Assembly (NCBI RefSeq): GCF_932526225.1
Contig: NC_064044.1
Coordinates: 12,910,084-12,974,083, forward strand
Source: Nematostella vectensis
Taxonomy: Eukaryota > Cnidaria > Anthozoa > Actiniaria > Edwardsiidae
Length of the DNA stretch: 64,000 bases
Reading direction: 5' to 3'
The notes under the pieces were generated by a model. That model had not been told where the DNA came from. It ran no database searches and saw nothing but the letters and a program-made list of their open reading frames with translations. Position numbers and translations under genes: made by a program. Numbering within the stretch: the stretch's first letter is position 1; every line of letters begins with the position of its first letter. Of the stretch, positions 47,874 to 59,074 are shown in pieces.

Positions 47874-50800
47874 CTAAGTAGGTACACAGTCGACTAGATG
47901 TTCTTCTATTTGATCATGCGGAAAGATCTCATCGCATACTGGACATTTTATTCCACCGTAACTATGCTGGGATGTTTTCCTTGAAGGAGTCTGGGATGGC
48001 CTTGTCCTGGGCGAGTATTGTTGGGCCTGTGCCTCAAATAAGTTGGGGTCGGGGTCTCGTGTGGTCTCTTGTGGTCTCTTGAGTGGCTGTTGGCGCTGTT
48101 GCCTGGATGGATCTTCTTTGGGACCATCTACTTCTACTAGACCACCCATAAATTCATTCTAAAATGACAAATATGTCATACATTTAGAAGGGAAAAACAT
48201 ATCAGGCCATTGCCAAAGTCATTTTTTTCCCTTGGGGGCTTGGGATATTGGGATTGAAAGAAGATAGTTACAGAGTTCTTAAATAAAAGCTAACCTTTAT
48301 TAGACTTGGTGTCCATGGCATTCTTGGAGCACAAGAATAGGGTGAGTACTGAGTTTGTGGTGGTGGCGAGGGAGTCTGAAAAAAAAACAATAACATATTT
48401 TAAAAAGGATACAGACTTGTAATGTAAACCCTACGACGCACTAGGTGATTCTGTAGGCTCATATGAGTGAATTGCAATCACTAGCTGAAAATCGCCAGGT
48501 CTGTCTGCTGCAGCTATCTAGACGTCTGACTCATCCAATACAATTTGTATGGGGTTCAGATGATAAAGTGTTGGGAGAACTCTTATAAAGGTAGCTAAAG
48601 GGCAAGTCACAAGCAGGGCAGATCCAGGAGTACCAAAAAAGGGGGGCCAAAGCAAGAGTTTCAAGAAAAGGAGGGGCAGATTTATTGTTCTTCTTTTTTT
48701 TAAGCAAAATATCTGAAAATAGGGGGGAGGGGGGCAGGGGGCCAATTGGTCCCACCCCTAGATCTGCCCCTTACAAGGGACAGTGGAGGCACTATCAGCA
48801 CTTTTATTAAATAAAGAAAATTGCTATCTGTACTCAAGCCACCAACCCTTTTCCCAGCAAAAATAATCTGGAAATGGTTAAAACTTATTCTTGCTATAAT
48901 TGATGCTAAGTCTGTCCAATGTCAAGCATTTAAATGTCAATAAAGTTGACTAACCTTGCTCTTCTGCTTTTGAATCTCCCATTCAAGATGCCTTGCCATC
49001 GCCTGGTAGCGCTGGTTCTCTTCCCTGAGCCTTTTGTGCTGTTCTTGGATTTCTTTAAAATCGATCATTAACCTTTCCTTTTCTTGCTTTTCCATCTTGA
49101 AATCATTCTCATAAACCGAACACTATAGGGGAAAAAAGTAATAAAAAATTTTTTAACCACATTTTCTTAAAGAGACAGCAGAATTACGAAAATAATGTAT
49201 AATAGTATGTTCATGTGTAGGTACTGTAATGATGCTTTTTATCAAAAGGAAATTTAGATTTACTTACAAAACAAGAATTTTTTTTAACATTAAATAAGTT
49301 AACAATCAGCACAAATGTGTATTATACATCCCATGTGGGATTGTTTCTTACAATTTGCTGACAAATAAGACATCATTGGTTAAGGGGGAAGGACGGGGTT
49401 AGATATTCAGCTTCAGCAAAATAGAGTTTGACCTAGGCTATAATAGTGCTGTATTTGCTTTTTTTTACAAAAAATGTTTTGAAAGCTGAAGAGTTTTTGT
49501 CCTGCTGCCAGTGTGAAAAAGCATCCATTTCCATCGACTAATTAGGTTTGATAAATAAAGTATAAACTTTGTTATGGTTATTTCGAGATTTCATCACATT
49601 ATTTGTATTTCATTATTAAGTGAAAACAAAAACAAGGGTTATTCAAATACTCACTCAAAAGAACATACCTGTTGTTGGGTGAGTATTTTTTCAGTGTTGA
49701 GAGTCTCATTTTCTTTTTTCAGGTTTTCTAGCTCCTCCATGATCTCGGCTAGTCTACGGTCCAAAGTAGACCCATTCTCTTCCAGTCTTTGGATCTTGTC
49801 TTGACGGTGTGAGATGGCTTCTTCAAGAAGAGCTATTCTCTCCCTTAACTTCTCCTTTTCTTGATCTGAAACTTCAGTTTTTTCTTCGTGGTGTTTGATT
49901 GTATTCTCCAGCTCTTGTATTTTTTTCTGCAATAATGAAAAGGAAGATAATTTTTTAACACAACTGTCAAGTTGCAACAAAAAGAAGAGTATTAGGTCAA
50001 CAAAAGCCATAGTTTGTAAGCGATATATATGAAAAAAAGATAAGAACCTAGCAAAACCAAGTGTTTAAATTTAAGAAGTATTGATACACTTTTAGTGTGA
50101 CTAGTTCAAGGTACAAGCACTTGATGTTCAGATTATTATCTAAATATCTTCACATGTTTTGAGACACTTTAAGTGGGTTGAAAATGTTTCTCTGTGTTTC
50201 CAGTCTTTGGGTTAAGAAAAAATAAATAAGTGTTGTCCTTTAAATGCTTCACTCAGAATGTAAATGGGACTTTAAAGAACCTGTGTGCTATTCCTAGGAG
50301 TACAGAATTGCCCCCGGCATGGTGGCATAGCTATCTCTCTCTGGACCCAGAGAGGATGAAGAGCTTACTACAGTTTCAGTTTAATCTTTTTTTATCGAGG
50401 GTAACATATTTAACAGAATATACAGTTTTCTAAAATATGGCCCTCGGTTAGTAAGCACTGTCACTGGGGGTGTAGTCACTGCCAGAGGGTTTATTGCGTC
50501 CCCAGTGGTTCTTTTACGTCCCTTCGGTTCAGGTTAGTGTAGTGCAGCTTGAGAAGATGGGACCTCCGGTTTAGTGTCCTTTTTATCATTATTTATATTA
50601 TAACAGGGCATGCACTTGAGGAGTTATAGATTTAAAGCCAGATTTTCCCAGAGCATTGTCGTGCATCGTCTATAGACGGAAGGGCCTTGTTCACAAAAGC
50701 TTTGCTGCCTAAGGTGCATACTATGTGTTTAAACAACGTATCTCATACCTTGAGAGATTCAGCATTGCCATCAATTTCATCACCACCATATGCCTGTGCC

Positions 50801-52939
50801 ATGACCTCCTTCACCTCCGGATTTGTATCTGGTATACTACCCAGTTCAGTTCTTAATTGCGCAACCTGCACGATTCTCTCCTTACAGATGCTCTCGTTTG
50901 ACTTTTTCAGCCACTCATTTTCGCTAACAAGTTTATCGCAGTATGTCTGCAGTCCTCTGAGGGTCCTTTCCGTACTTAACTGTTTTGCAGACAAATTAGC
51001 AACTTGTTGTTGGAGTTTCTGAGTATCATCATTTTCAACCGCTAGAAGTGCGTCCCTGAGTTCTTTATTTTCAGTAAATGCTTTTTCTAGGTCATCTTTT
51101 AGTGCTACTACCATGTTAGTTAGATCTAGGTTTTCCTGTTGACATAAAAAAGAAAAACAAGTTTAGTAGTAATTCCAGTAGTACCTATCCAAGTTCCACC
51201 ATAGCTGCATACTTGTCAACTTTTTTGCGATTTTTTGCCATGCTTCTGAAAATGTTTTCTATAGAAAATCGTCATTATGCCTATTTTCTATTAAAATATT
51301 TGAAACAACAATTCCCTTGCGTAGCGCAATTTATCTAACACCATCGTGAGATCTTTAAGTGGATTTGTTCGCAAGAGCGTTCTATACGGCAAACGTCTGC
51401 AAGGTTAAACCTCCCCTCCCCCCAAAAAAAATTTATATCCCCACCCCTGCCCCCCAAAAATTCTCAAGCCTTGAGATTTTCGGAGGTTGACAGGTATGTA
51501 GCTGTTAACCCAACTTGGACAGAAATCTTATGAGATCTGGTGAAATAGAGTAAATATGAGAAAAAAACCAAGAGAGCCAATGTGGGTGAATACAGAGAAT
51601 GTATGAACATTCTCACAAACATTAGGCTTGTGATGAGGTCCAAAACCTTGACAGCCATGTACCAACTACTGTATCCAAGTTAAAGAACATTGATTATATC
51701 TTTTATATTTTTTTACATTTCTAAGTAAAGACATAACTAGGATAACTAACATTGAAAAACCACTTCAGAAAACTACCTAATGCACACTTCAAAACTACAA
51801 ATATTGTATATTTATGAGAATATTTCGAAAGTCCAAGTGTTGACTAGACAACTTCTTACGTGTCACTATTCTAAAAGCTAATAATGACGCTGAAACTGCA
51901 ATCTGTGATCGAGAACTAAACTACAGTAAAATGTTTACGAAACACACAATTGCTTCATTGATCTGTTCAAAATTCCTGTTTGTGCATTTCGTTTTCTATT
52001 TCCGTGCCCTTGGCTGTCTGGTTTCGTGAACAAAAACGGGAAATTTCCCCGAACAACAAATCAATCAAGAATCCAAGATGGCGGGCGGGGAATCCCCTGT
52101 TACTATAAATAGCCCTCAAAGAAGATAGAGTCACGTTCATTTTCGATCCTATCCGTCATTATTTTCTAAAAAAAACACATTCTTATACAGCATAAACCAT
52201 TCAAAATCATAGTTTTGAACAAAAAGTATTACAAAACTTTGAGAAAAAGAACAAATACAGTGAAAACATACAGGATTACTAAATGTGCTTTGGTGCAAAA
52301 CTCGCCCGACCGATAGATTAATTAAGGAGGCGACGCTTGGCCTCTAAAAGTAGACCAACGCATAGGAATCTATTATAGATTAAGAAATATTTGTGCACTT
52401 ATTATTATTATATTTCTTCACAATCTATTTCAGCGAAATGAATTTTTGGAATTTTTGCAATACGCACCGGAAGTGAAAAATTCGTTTGACGAAGTTAGTC
52501 TCGCTTTTATATTTAAACTCACCTCTGCTAAATCGACGCTTTTTGGTCCCCTCTTCAATAAATTCGATAGTGCTATCTTTAGTTTAGTGTTTTGACGTGT
52601 AAGACCTTCTACAACTCTCTTATTAACGCCCGGAGTAATAATTCCCTTCGCAGCGTGCGGTCCTTTACCCGATTGTAAACTTAGTTGTGCAAGCCGATTC
52701 TCCGCTCTTGCTAACAGAACTTTATATTGATCTACCCTCGATTCCAAACCCTTGCATTCCTCTGATTTCGTCTCGAGTCTCTCGCTCAGGGCTTGTACCC
52801 CAGCATTTTGTGCTTTCTGTTTTTGTAGCTCTTTCAAGAGGTAATAAACGCTTAGCTTGAGCTGATCGTTGTTCGTGTCCGCCATAATTTCCATAGCGCT
52901 TGCCTGGTCCATGTTATTATCATTTACAACGTCCATCAT
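47874..52939 (-). CDS. Coiled-coil UBAN/zinc-finger protein of the NEMO-optineurin-ABIN group
   Basis: Exons: 52939-52523, 51135-50749, 49926-49669, 49122-48955, 48375-48295 and 48158-47874. All join in phase 0, giving 531 residues. Most of residues 20-410 is heptad-rich coiled coil. At 355-390, VYENDFKMEKQEKER matches the UBAN motif (YxxDFxxERxxRE), which in NEMO, optineurin and ABIN proteins binds linear or K63 ubiquitin chains. Two of its Arg/Lys positions are conservatively changed. A proline-rich exon follows (TPSPPPQTQYSPYS). The C-terminus is a CCHC finger (C509, C512, H524, C528; KCPVCDEIFPHDQ) as in NOA/UBZ zinc fingers. Length and order fit optineurin/NEMO, which act in NF-kB signalling and selective autophagy. 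I see no clear LIR motif. Which family member it is remains open. Confidence 0.82.
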
Positions 52940-53257
52940 TTGAATAAAGTTCGATCAGATCTCCATATGCAAAAACTGAGAACTATAAGCACTTCTACTT
53001 TTTCTTCGGACACAAACGCCGACAAATATATACTCCTTTCTTTCGGGTAAGCCCCCACCCGATCGATTTAGAATTTTAGGGGATTTTTTTTATTGTGCCC
53101 AAGCCACCAGCGGATGTCACAGGAAACCCGCGTGTAATGACATCATATTTTTTTCTAAATCATTAATTGCTTCAACATTTTCTTTTTCGCTTTTATTATA
53201 TTATTTAGGTTTTCTCCCAGTAAAGATCCGGTAGAAATATAACTTCCTTCTGATGTT
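52940..53257. promoter_or_regulatory. Probable divergent promoter
   Basis: This is 318 bp between the start of the UBAN-protein gene (- strand) and a small + strand candidate first exon. The arrangement suggests a shared promoter. No TATA box stands out. Confidence 0.35.
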
Positions 53258-53275
53258 ATGAAACCATTGCAGCCA
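53258..53275 (+). CDS. Candidate first coding exon (six codons) of an unidentified gene
   Basis: ATGAAACCATTGCAGCCA is followed directly by GTAAGTAT, a near-perfect donor. The open frame also continues through the donor for 94 codons without known similarity. Another possible short exon (MELNIARSTGE, 54304-54336, before GTAAGA) lies downstream. No later exon could be tied to either, so this is weak. Confidence 0.3.
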
Positions 53276-53596
53276 GTAAGTATAAAAATCAAGAGTACAG
53301 GCAAACCAGACGAAGTATTCGTAATAAAATGTGGTGTGGAGGGATATTACGATATGAGGGAGAGAAATCGCCTAAAAGGTTATAAATCACGGCTAAAACG
53401 GATCCAAACAATCTATGAGAACGACTTCAAGAAATTGGCTTTATTGCAGATATATTTGGTATTCGGTACACAAATTACATATAATAATCGGTATACGAAC
53501 ATTTCGTCTGCTTTTCCCAGAAAACACAAGGAAAAAGGCTAGAAAACATTTACGATTCACGATTTTCCGAGCTCAAAATACGAACACACTCATAGC

Positions 53597-53640
53597 CTAC
53601 GTGTTGCCGCTGACTTGCGAAAATAGCGGCTACACGTAGC
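53597..53640. repeat. Short hairpin
   Basis: AGCCTACGTGTTGCCGCT pairs nearly perfectly with AGCGGCTACACGTAG across a 13-nt loop. Confidence 0.5.
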
Positions 53641-54096
53641 TAAACGTAGGCTAACACACTCACCGCTCCTTTTATGGAACATACGTGTACTTTGTCTTTC
53701 CTTTTAATTTCGAGACATGACTTTGTCCATGGACCACATTGTCTCAAACAGCTTGAGCATGCCTTCACCATGCACTGTTCACGTGAAGACTGGCCTTGGC
53801 GTTAGTCGTTGACCAATAAAACTCAACTGATCATGTGATAGACAATGAGGAATGTGCCGACTTGCAATAAGCCTTGACCTTCAAAATCAGCTTTGGGAAC
53901 ATCCCCCCCCCCCCTAAATTTGATAGGTCGATGGGACATTGTCAGAGGGCAATCTGGCAGTTTTCTACACAGGGGCGGATCTAGCTTTTTGCCAAGGGGG
54001 GTTTGACCCAAAACTTTTCGTCATTATTTTACCTTCGTAAAGATCTTGGAATGAAAAGATACAATGAAGACAGTAAAAAAAAAGACAGCCCAGGAA

Positions 54097-54119
54097 GGGG
54101 GGGGGGGGGGGGGGGGGGG
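54097..54119. repeat. Poly(G) tract, 23 bp
   Basis: Uninterrupted run of 23 G on the + strand. Tracts of similar length occur at 56242, 61074 and 61343. Confidence 0.9.
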
Positions 54120-55199
54120 TTAAACCACCATGTTCGCTGATACATGGGTACTAGAACTATATTCCTTTATCAGCGAAACAGAAATTAGCGGGTAGTCTCT
54201 TTTTCGCGCGTATTTGGCTGAGAAAGCAAATTTCCGGGCTACGTGCAGGGTTTTTTTCAACGAGCAAGTTTAAAAAACAAAAATAGTAAGAAATCTTCTG
54301 GAGATGGAGCTAAATATTGCAAGGTCAACAGGAGAGGTAAGAGAAATGTCATATTTGGTTAGTCAATATTTATTTGCTGCGTTTGGACTAGTTTAAAACA
54401 TGTGCTAAGTTTCTATCTTAGTTTCGCTTCAGCGGGGAATCCCCCGACAAACAATAGCACCGTCCACATGTGAGAGCAATCATACTGTGTTGTTGTTCAT
54501 TCAAATTTAGGTTACAAGAAATAAAAATAATCTTTAGAGCATATTTACTTACAGGAAGCCAACAAATGGTTCATGGGGATTTTTCCTGCGTTAGGAGTGT
54601 TTTAAAATCGCTTTGGAAATTCGTTTCTTATTTTAGCGTGAATGTTTCCAAAAATGGAAAATCTTTTGAGGGAAAAATCCCTTTTAACAGGGATCGCATT
54701 TAGGTTCTTCTGCAAAGAAGCAGCTAGAATAAACACAGGGTCCATTTATTTTACTACTCGTGAGATTTTGTAATGTTTTCCGCATGACATACTTCAGCAG
54801 CTGAGTTGAATCAAAATATAAATCGGGCCCTTGGTACCCTGGGTACCAGAGTCTCGAGCTTCGTTTGTTTATTATGCGTCCTTTCCTGACTACGAGGAGC
54901 GAAGCTTATACCTTTAGTCTTAGTCAACTATATTTTTCAAAGAAAACCTCACTGTTTCCCATTGTATCTGCACGAATATTGCGACTCAAATTTGGCTTTT
55001 TTTTGTTTATTTAGCTTTACTACGACATGAGAAAGCGCTTTCGAAGCAAAAAAAAATCAGGTTTCGTTATTTTTACGCGCGCGCTAGAATAGCATCATTT
55101 CAAACGAGCTCGCGGTGTTTTTGGATTATATTTGCAATCACAATTTTTGTCCTTGTTGCCGTATAAAATCACTCCCAAAAAGCTCGCCGTTATTGCCTT

Positions 55200-55620
55200 G
55201 TGTATACAGAACATTAGTTTCAACTTCAAAATGATCAAAGTTAATCTACGGCTCTGCTTTTTCGATATTTACGGAGTTCTGCACTTGACGTGGTCTGGGA
55301 ATGACGACTTGGACCAGGTCAGTGCCTTTTATACTAGTATACCGCGGGTCCTTGTTTAAAGTCAAATCTATCTACTTTGTTTGCACTGTGGAGCCACAGT
55401 TTGCCCTTTTAATTCTTTGATGTTAATTTTGGGGCAGCAAATCATTGATCCCCATTGCACAAAGCGCGAGTGTTCCGCGGAGGGGACCTTGAGTGCGCTC
55501 AACAAATGATTTGCACCGCTCTGCCGATCGGCTTCGCCCCATGATGCATCGGGGCCACGGTGCGACCATCACCTGGTCCACGCGCGCCTCATCCTCGTTC
55601 CCAGGGTCCCACCCTCCCCT
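55200..55620. other. Unassigned stretch with transposon-like peptide and GC-rich patch
   Basis: At 55230-55318 an open segment encodes VNLRLCFFDIYGVLHLTW, faintly like the second catalytic-Asp region of mariner transposases, and ends at a GTCAGT donor-like site. At 55440-55620 a GC-rich patch contains CCTCGTTCCCAGGGTCCC, a phrase I associate with dispersed anthozoan repeats. Neither is firm. The rest of 53276-55950 shows nothing I can name. Confidence 0.25.
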
Positions 55621-55950
55621 ACCCCAAGGGGGATATGAGAGTTGGATGTCATTTTGCTCGGAAAAGAACTGGTTGAGCACGAAAATAAAACAGTATTTTA
55701 TAATTCTATAAGTTTATTTGTAAGAAACTAAGAAGATAACTAACTATATATATACTTTTCTTTGCTATTCTTTGCTTTGTGGAGATGTCACGAGTAATAC
55801 TTATAATCTACATTCCTTTCGTCCTGTCAAGTGGGCGGACGACTACTTCGTATTCTTATAGATACTGATTTACTGATTTACCAAACATTGGTACTCAACA
55901 CGTCTTTACTGGTGTACGACTAGTCTTATATTAGCATGGTTATATAATAT

Positions 55951-56160
55951 TAAGGGCGCGTTTCTTTTCCTATCATTCTGGAATGGGAATGGTTGGCAGA
56001 GAATGTTCAGAATGGCATTCGAGTCATTCTGCTACAGTTAGCAGAATGGGTGGAATGGTCTTCATCCATTCTAGAATGGAAACGCGGGATAATCGAACGC
56101 GCGCTTTTTCTATTCTAATCATTCTTATTTCGGAAACACGAGTAAAAAAACGCGCTCTTA
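55951..56160. mobile_element. ~210-bp MITE, TA target site
   Basis: The ends read TA-AGGGCGCGTTT and, inverted, TA-AGAGCGCGTTT. The interior is rich in GAATGG/CCATTC inverted motifs. Short size, inverted ends and TA flanks fit a Tc1/mariner-type MITE. Confidence 0.6.
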
Positions 56161-56241
56161 GTATCCTGGTTCAAAGCCTCGACTATATGTACATTACTTC
56201 ATAAAATGGATATATTTGTTCACAACACCCACCCGCTATTT

Positions 56242-56263
56242 CCCCCCCCCCCCCCCCCCCCCC
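56242..56263. repeat. Poly(C) tract, 22 bp
   Basis: Uninterrupted run of 22 C on the + strand. Confidence 0.9.
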
Positions 56264-56336
56264 AAGTACTACCGCTGCATACAACACAAACATCGGATCA
56301 TGAAGCCCAGGCCCCGGTGTACTCTTTGCAAACAAT

Positions 56337-56561
56337 AGGGTAATTTAGATCCCGACGCCGGCAAGAGGACGCCGCCTCGCGCACGTTCGATTGCGCTCGC
56401 ACGCTAATTTTTGCCGGCGTCCCGTCCTGAAGAGGAAGTGAAAAAGCATGAAATGCCGTCCTGAAATGGACGCGACGCCGGCAAGAAAAGCGTGCGCGCG
56501 CAATCGAACGTGCGCGAGGCGGCGTCCTCTTGCCGGCGTCGTGGATCTAAATCACCCTAAT
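56337..56561. mobile_element. 225-bp fold-back MITE with ~83-bp arms, TA target site
   Basis: The left arm (GGGTAATTTAGATC, GACGCCGGCAAGAGGACGCC, CTCGCGCACGTTCGATTGCG) is mirrored almost base for base by the right arm, leaving about 55 bp in the centre. TA lies at both edges. The arms are GC-rich in an AT-rich setting and would form a very stable hairpin. Confidence 0.85.
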
Positions 56562-56696
56562 ATGAGATGATGCTGTGAGGTGCTTCGCTGATATATCCCT
56601 CACCACACCAAATATCACCGAATATCACCAAATATTATTCTCGCGTCGAAAAAAGGAATGGAGTGGTGAGGAAGGCGACTCCTAGTTAAATCTCGT

Positions 56697-56815
56697 CGAT
56701 CCGACTTGCGTGACGCGTGGTTTCGTAGGCTATGGAACCCTATGCAAATGAGTGTTCAACCCAGTAGTGAATTAAATCCGCTTGAATCAGGGTGAATTCC
56801 AATCCATCATACCGC
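56697..56815 (+). repeat. Dispersed repeat (second copy at 60412-60535)
   Basis: Shared phrases are ACTTGCGTGACGCGTGGT, TAGTGAATTAAATCCGCTTG and CTAAAACAGCT, in the same order and orientation in both copies. No inverted ends were found, so the type is unknown. Confidence 0.65.
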
Positions 56816-56883
56816 TAAAACAGCTTTGTGGGGCCCTCAAAACTACAAGTGTATAAGCTACATGTGCATAAGCCCCATGTTTC

Positions 56884-57020
56884 TAAAGCCCCGTGCAAAC
56901 TGCAAGGAAATGTCAAAATAAGAAATGGACTTTCCGACATTGCCTTTGTCTTTGTGGTCAGTCGAGCAAGAATTCGCCAGCAATGCTGGCCGGTGCTGGC
57001 GCAATTTGCACGGGGCTTTA
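56884..57020. mobile_element. 137-bp MITE with 16-bp perfect inverted ends
   Basis: TAAAGCCCCGTGCAAA at the left and TTTGCACGGGGCTTTA at the right are exact inverted copies, including a TA at each edge. The interior contains the palindrome GCCAGCAATGCTGGC. Confidence 0.8.
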
Positions 57021-57489
57021 GCCTTGGCGACAACAAAGAGCAAATGTCTTTTTCAAAGTATTTATCACGCAATAAGCCTCGTACATGAATAAATAAGGCA
57101 AGACACTAAAAAGACTACGAATAATAAGTTAAATACACGTTTTGCAAGGGAGAACTATCGCCAAGATAAGCCTGATAGCCGAACAGTGGAAAAGCCTCGC
57201 CAAATGCAGGAAATTTCCTTCCCTTAACAGAATTGAATACACCTAGTAAAGAATATGATACCGAATCAACCCGTCCAGACGTCGAAGTTTTTGCCTTGGT
57301 CCAGCTCCGGTGTTTATTTATAAATGACGGACTGCGCCAGGAAAATCTTCAAATCAATTACCGTATCAGCTCTCCGTTAAAACCCCCCTCTCATAAACTA
57401 AGATACATAAAATATAACGTAAATCCCATCCAAAAGTATTAGTGTCTCTTGCTTGGCTTAAATGAAAAAGGGACATCAAATTTCATTGC

Positions 57490-58437
57490 TAATGCACAGA
57501 CAATTCATAGATCCGACGCGCTCACGAATATCCAATCAGAAAGCAGCAAATAGAAGCCAGCGAAGTGCAACCCAAATGTCTCACAAAAGTCCCACAAATT
57601 GTACAACACGTCGGATGAGGTCTGTGAATCCTGCTCGGGTTTATCTAAAATAAATACGTTTATAGGGGTTTTCCTGCGACTTGGAAAATAAAACACGGTC
57701 ACCTATCATGATGGATACTTGATTTGTTGTCCAAGCTTGGTGAAAATCTTGTAGAGAAGCATAGAAATAGATAACTACAAGTTTGGTTGTTGAATGGAAA
57801 CGACCCGAATCCAGCTCGAAATACAAAAACTTGGAAATGATAAAGATAAAGCGGTGCTTTCTTCGGTAGGTACTATGTGTTTATCTGCTTTCAAAGCTAT
57901 TTTTGTCAACTTGCAGTGATTTAAGTGCGGGGAAAAGTAGAAGAGAATGCCGAATTCGCAGTTTACGCCTGCCTTTAAACTACAAGTTTTATCGGCAAAT
58001 GTCAAGATTTATAGCAATAATACAAACGACAGTCTCATCATTCTTATATGTAACTGAAGTTCCTAGGATAATATCAAACACAAGTTTAATGGTAGGACTT
58101 ACACTGTTCTTGTACTATGTGGTTTGTTTGCTTTTTGTTTTTCGTTTCTTCGCAGAAATTTTACGTGTTTTTCTGCAATTTAAGTCCCAACTCTACAGTA
58201 AAAGTTGCCGGTCAAAGAAAACAGGACTATCACTTTCTACGCTGACCAGAAAATGCTTATTTTGCTTGTCCAGATTAGCAGAAAAATATCTCAAACCGAT
58301 CTTTTCGCCGTCGATTGCCGACTTTTTGTGGGGCATTTGTGAGACCACATGGCTGTTATTGCATCATCTCTTTCCCGATTGGCTATTCGTGCGCGCGTGA
58401 TTGACATGTCGGATCTATGAATAGGGGACGCTAATGA
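57490..58437. mobile_element. ~950-bp element with long diverged inverted repeats
   Basis: ATTCATAGATCCGAC near the left end recurs inverted at 58408-58422. Pairing continues inward for about 110 bp through ACGAATATCCAATC and TCTCACAAA. An internal open frame (57903-58400) has no recognised similarity and overlaps the right arm, so it is not called as a gene. Confidence 0.6.
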
Positions 58438-58545
58438 CATAAAAGAAAAAACATGTTTTTTCTCTTATGTCGTTATGTCCATGTCGTTATGTCGAAGATA
58501 AGAGTGCGCGCGCCCATGTCGTTATGTTGTTATGTCGCTAGTGTG
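58432..58545. repeat. ATGTCGTT-rich repeat with short hairpin
   Basis: GACATAAAAGAAAAAACATG pairs with the following CATGTTTTTTCTCTTATGTC. Several copies of ATGTCGTTATGTC follow. The stretch 58546-59074 has no gene apart from 3' UTR sequence of RNGTT. Confidence 0.6.
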
Positions 58546-59074
58546 CACTAGGCATAAGAGATCATGTGCCTTTTTGGGTGGAAAACTAGCGCGCGCGCAG
58601 TCTTTTAGCGGAAAAAAACAGTAACAAAAGGCAAGTTATTCAGCGCTTTCAAAACAGCCAGAATTCCTTTTTTTTTTTAGAAATGGTTTAGTTTCATTTA
58701 AAGATTTTATTTTTTCGTCGTTCTCTGGTGTGACGGGTAATTTCTGATTGTTTTGAATTTCTTCTGATTGTTTTGAATTTGCCACCCAGAAAGGTCACGT
58801 GATCTCATAACGCATTGTCATATACACTACATACCATACACACTGTCATATATAGCATGTGAGGGCCAAAATACCTAGTTAAAAAGACGGGGGCTTTTTA
58901 AGCCACCCCCCCCCCACCCCCTCCAATAAGCCCTTCCCTTTTAGAGACACCAAAAGAAAAAAAAAAACGCGAGGTTAAAAAAGCTTCTGCAGTGATCAAT
59001 ATATCCGGTCATATGGTGTGTATATAAGGGCGACCAGATCTGTTGTTTTTTATGTTTCCTACAAGTTTTACTTC

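Noticed and set aside
55230-55318. Mariner transposase fragment
   Set aside because: Only one short motif resembles the family, and no flanking catalytic motifs or inverted ends were found, so it is kept only as a weak note.
57903-58400. 165-codon frame with hydrophobic stretches
   Set aside because: It overlaps the right arm of an inverted-repeat element and has no recognisable family. The hydrophobicity reflects T-rich DNA.
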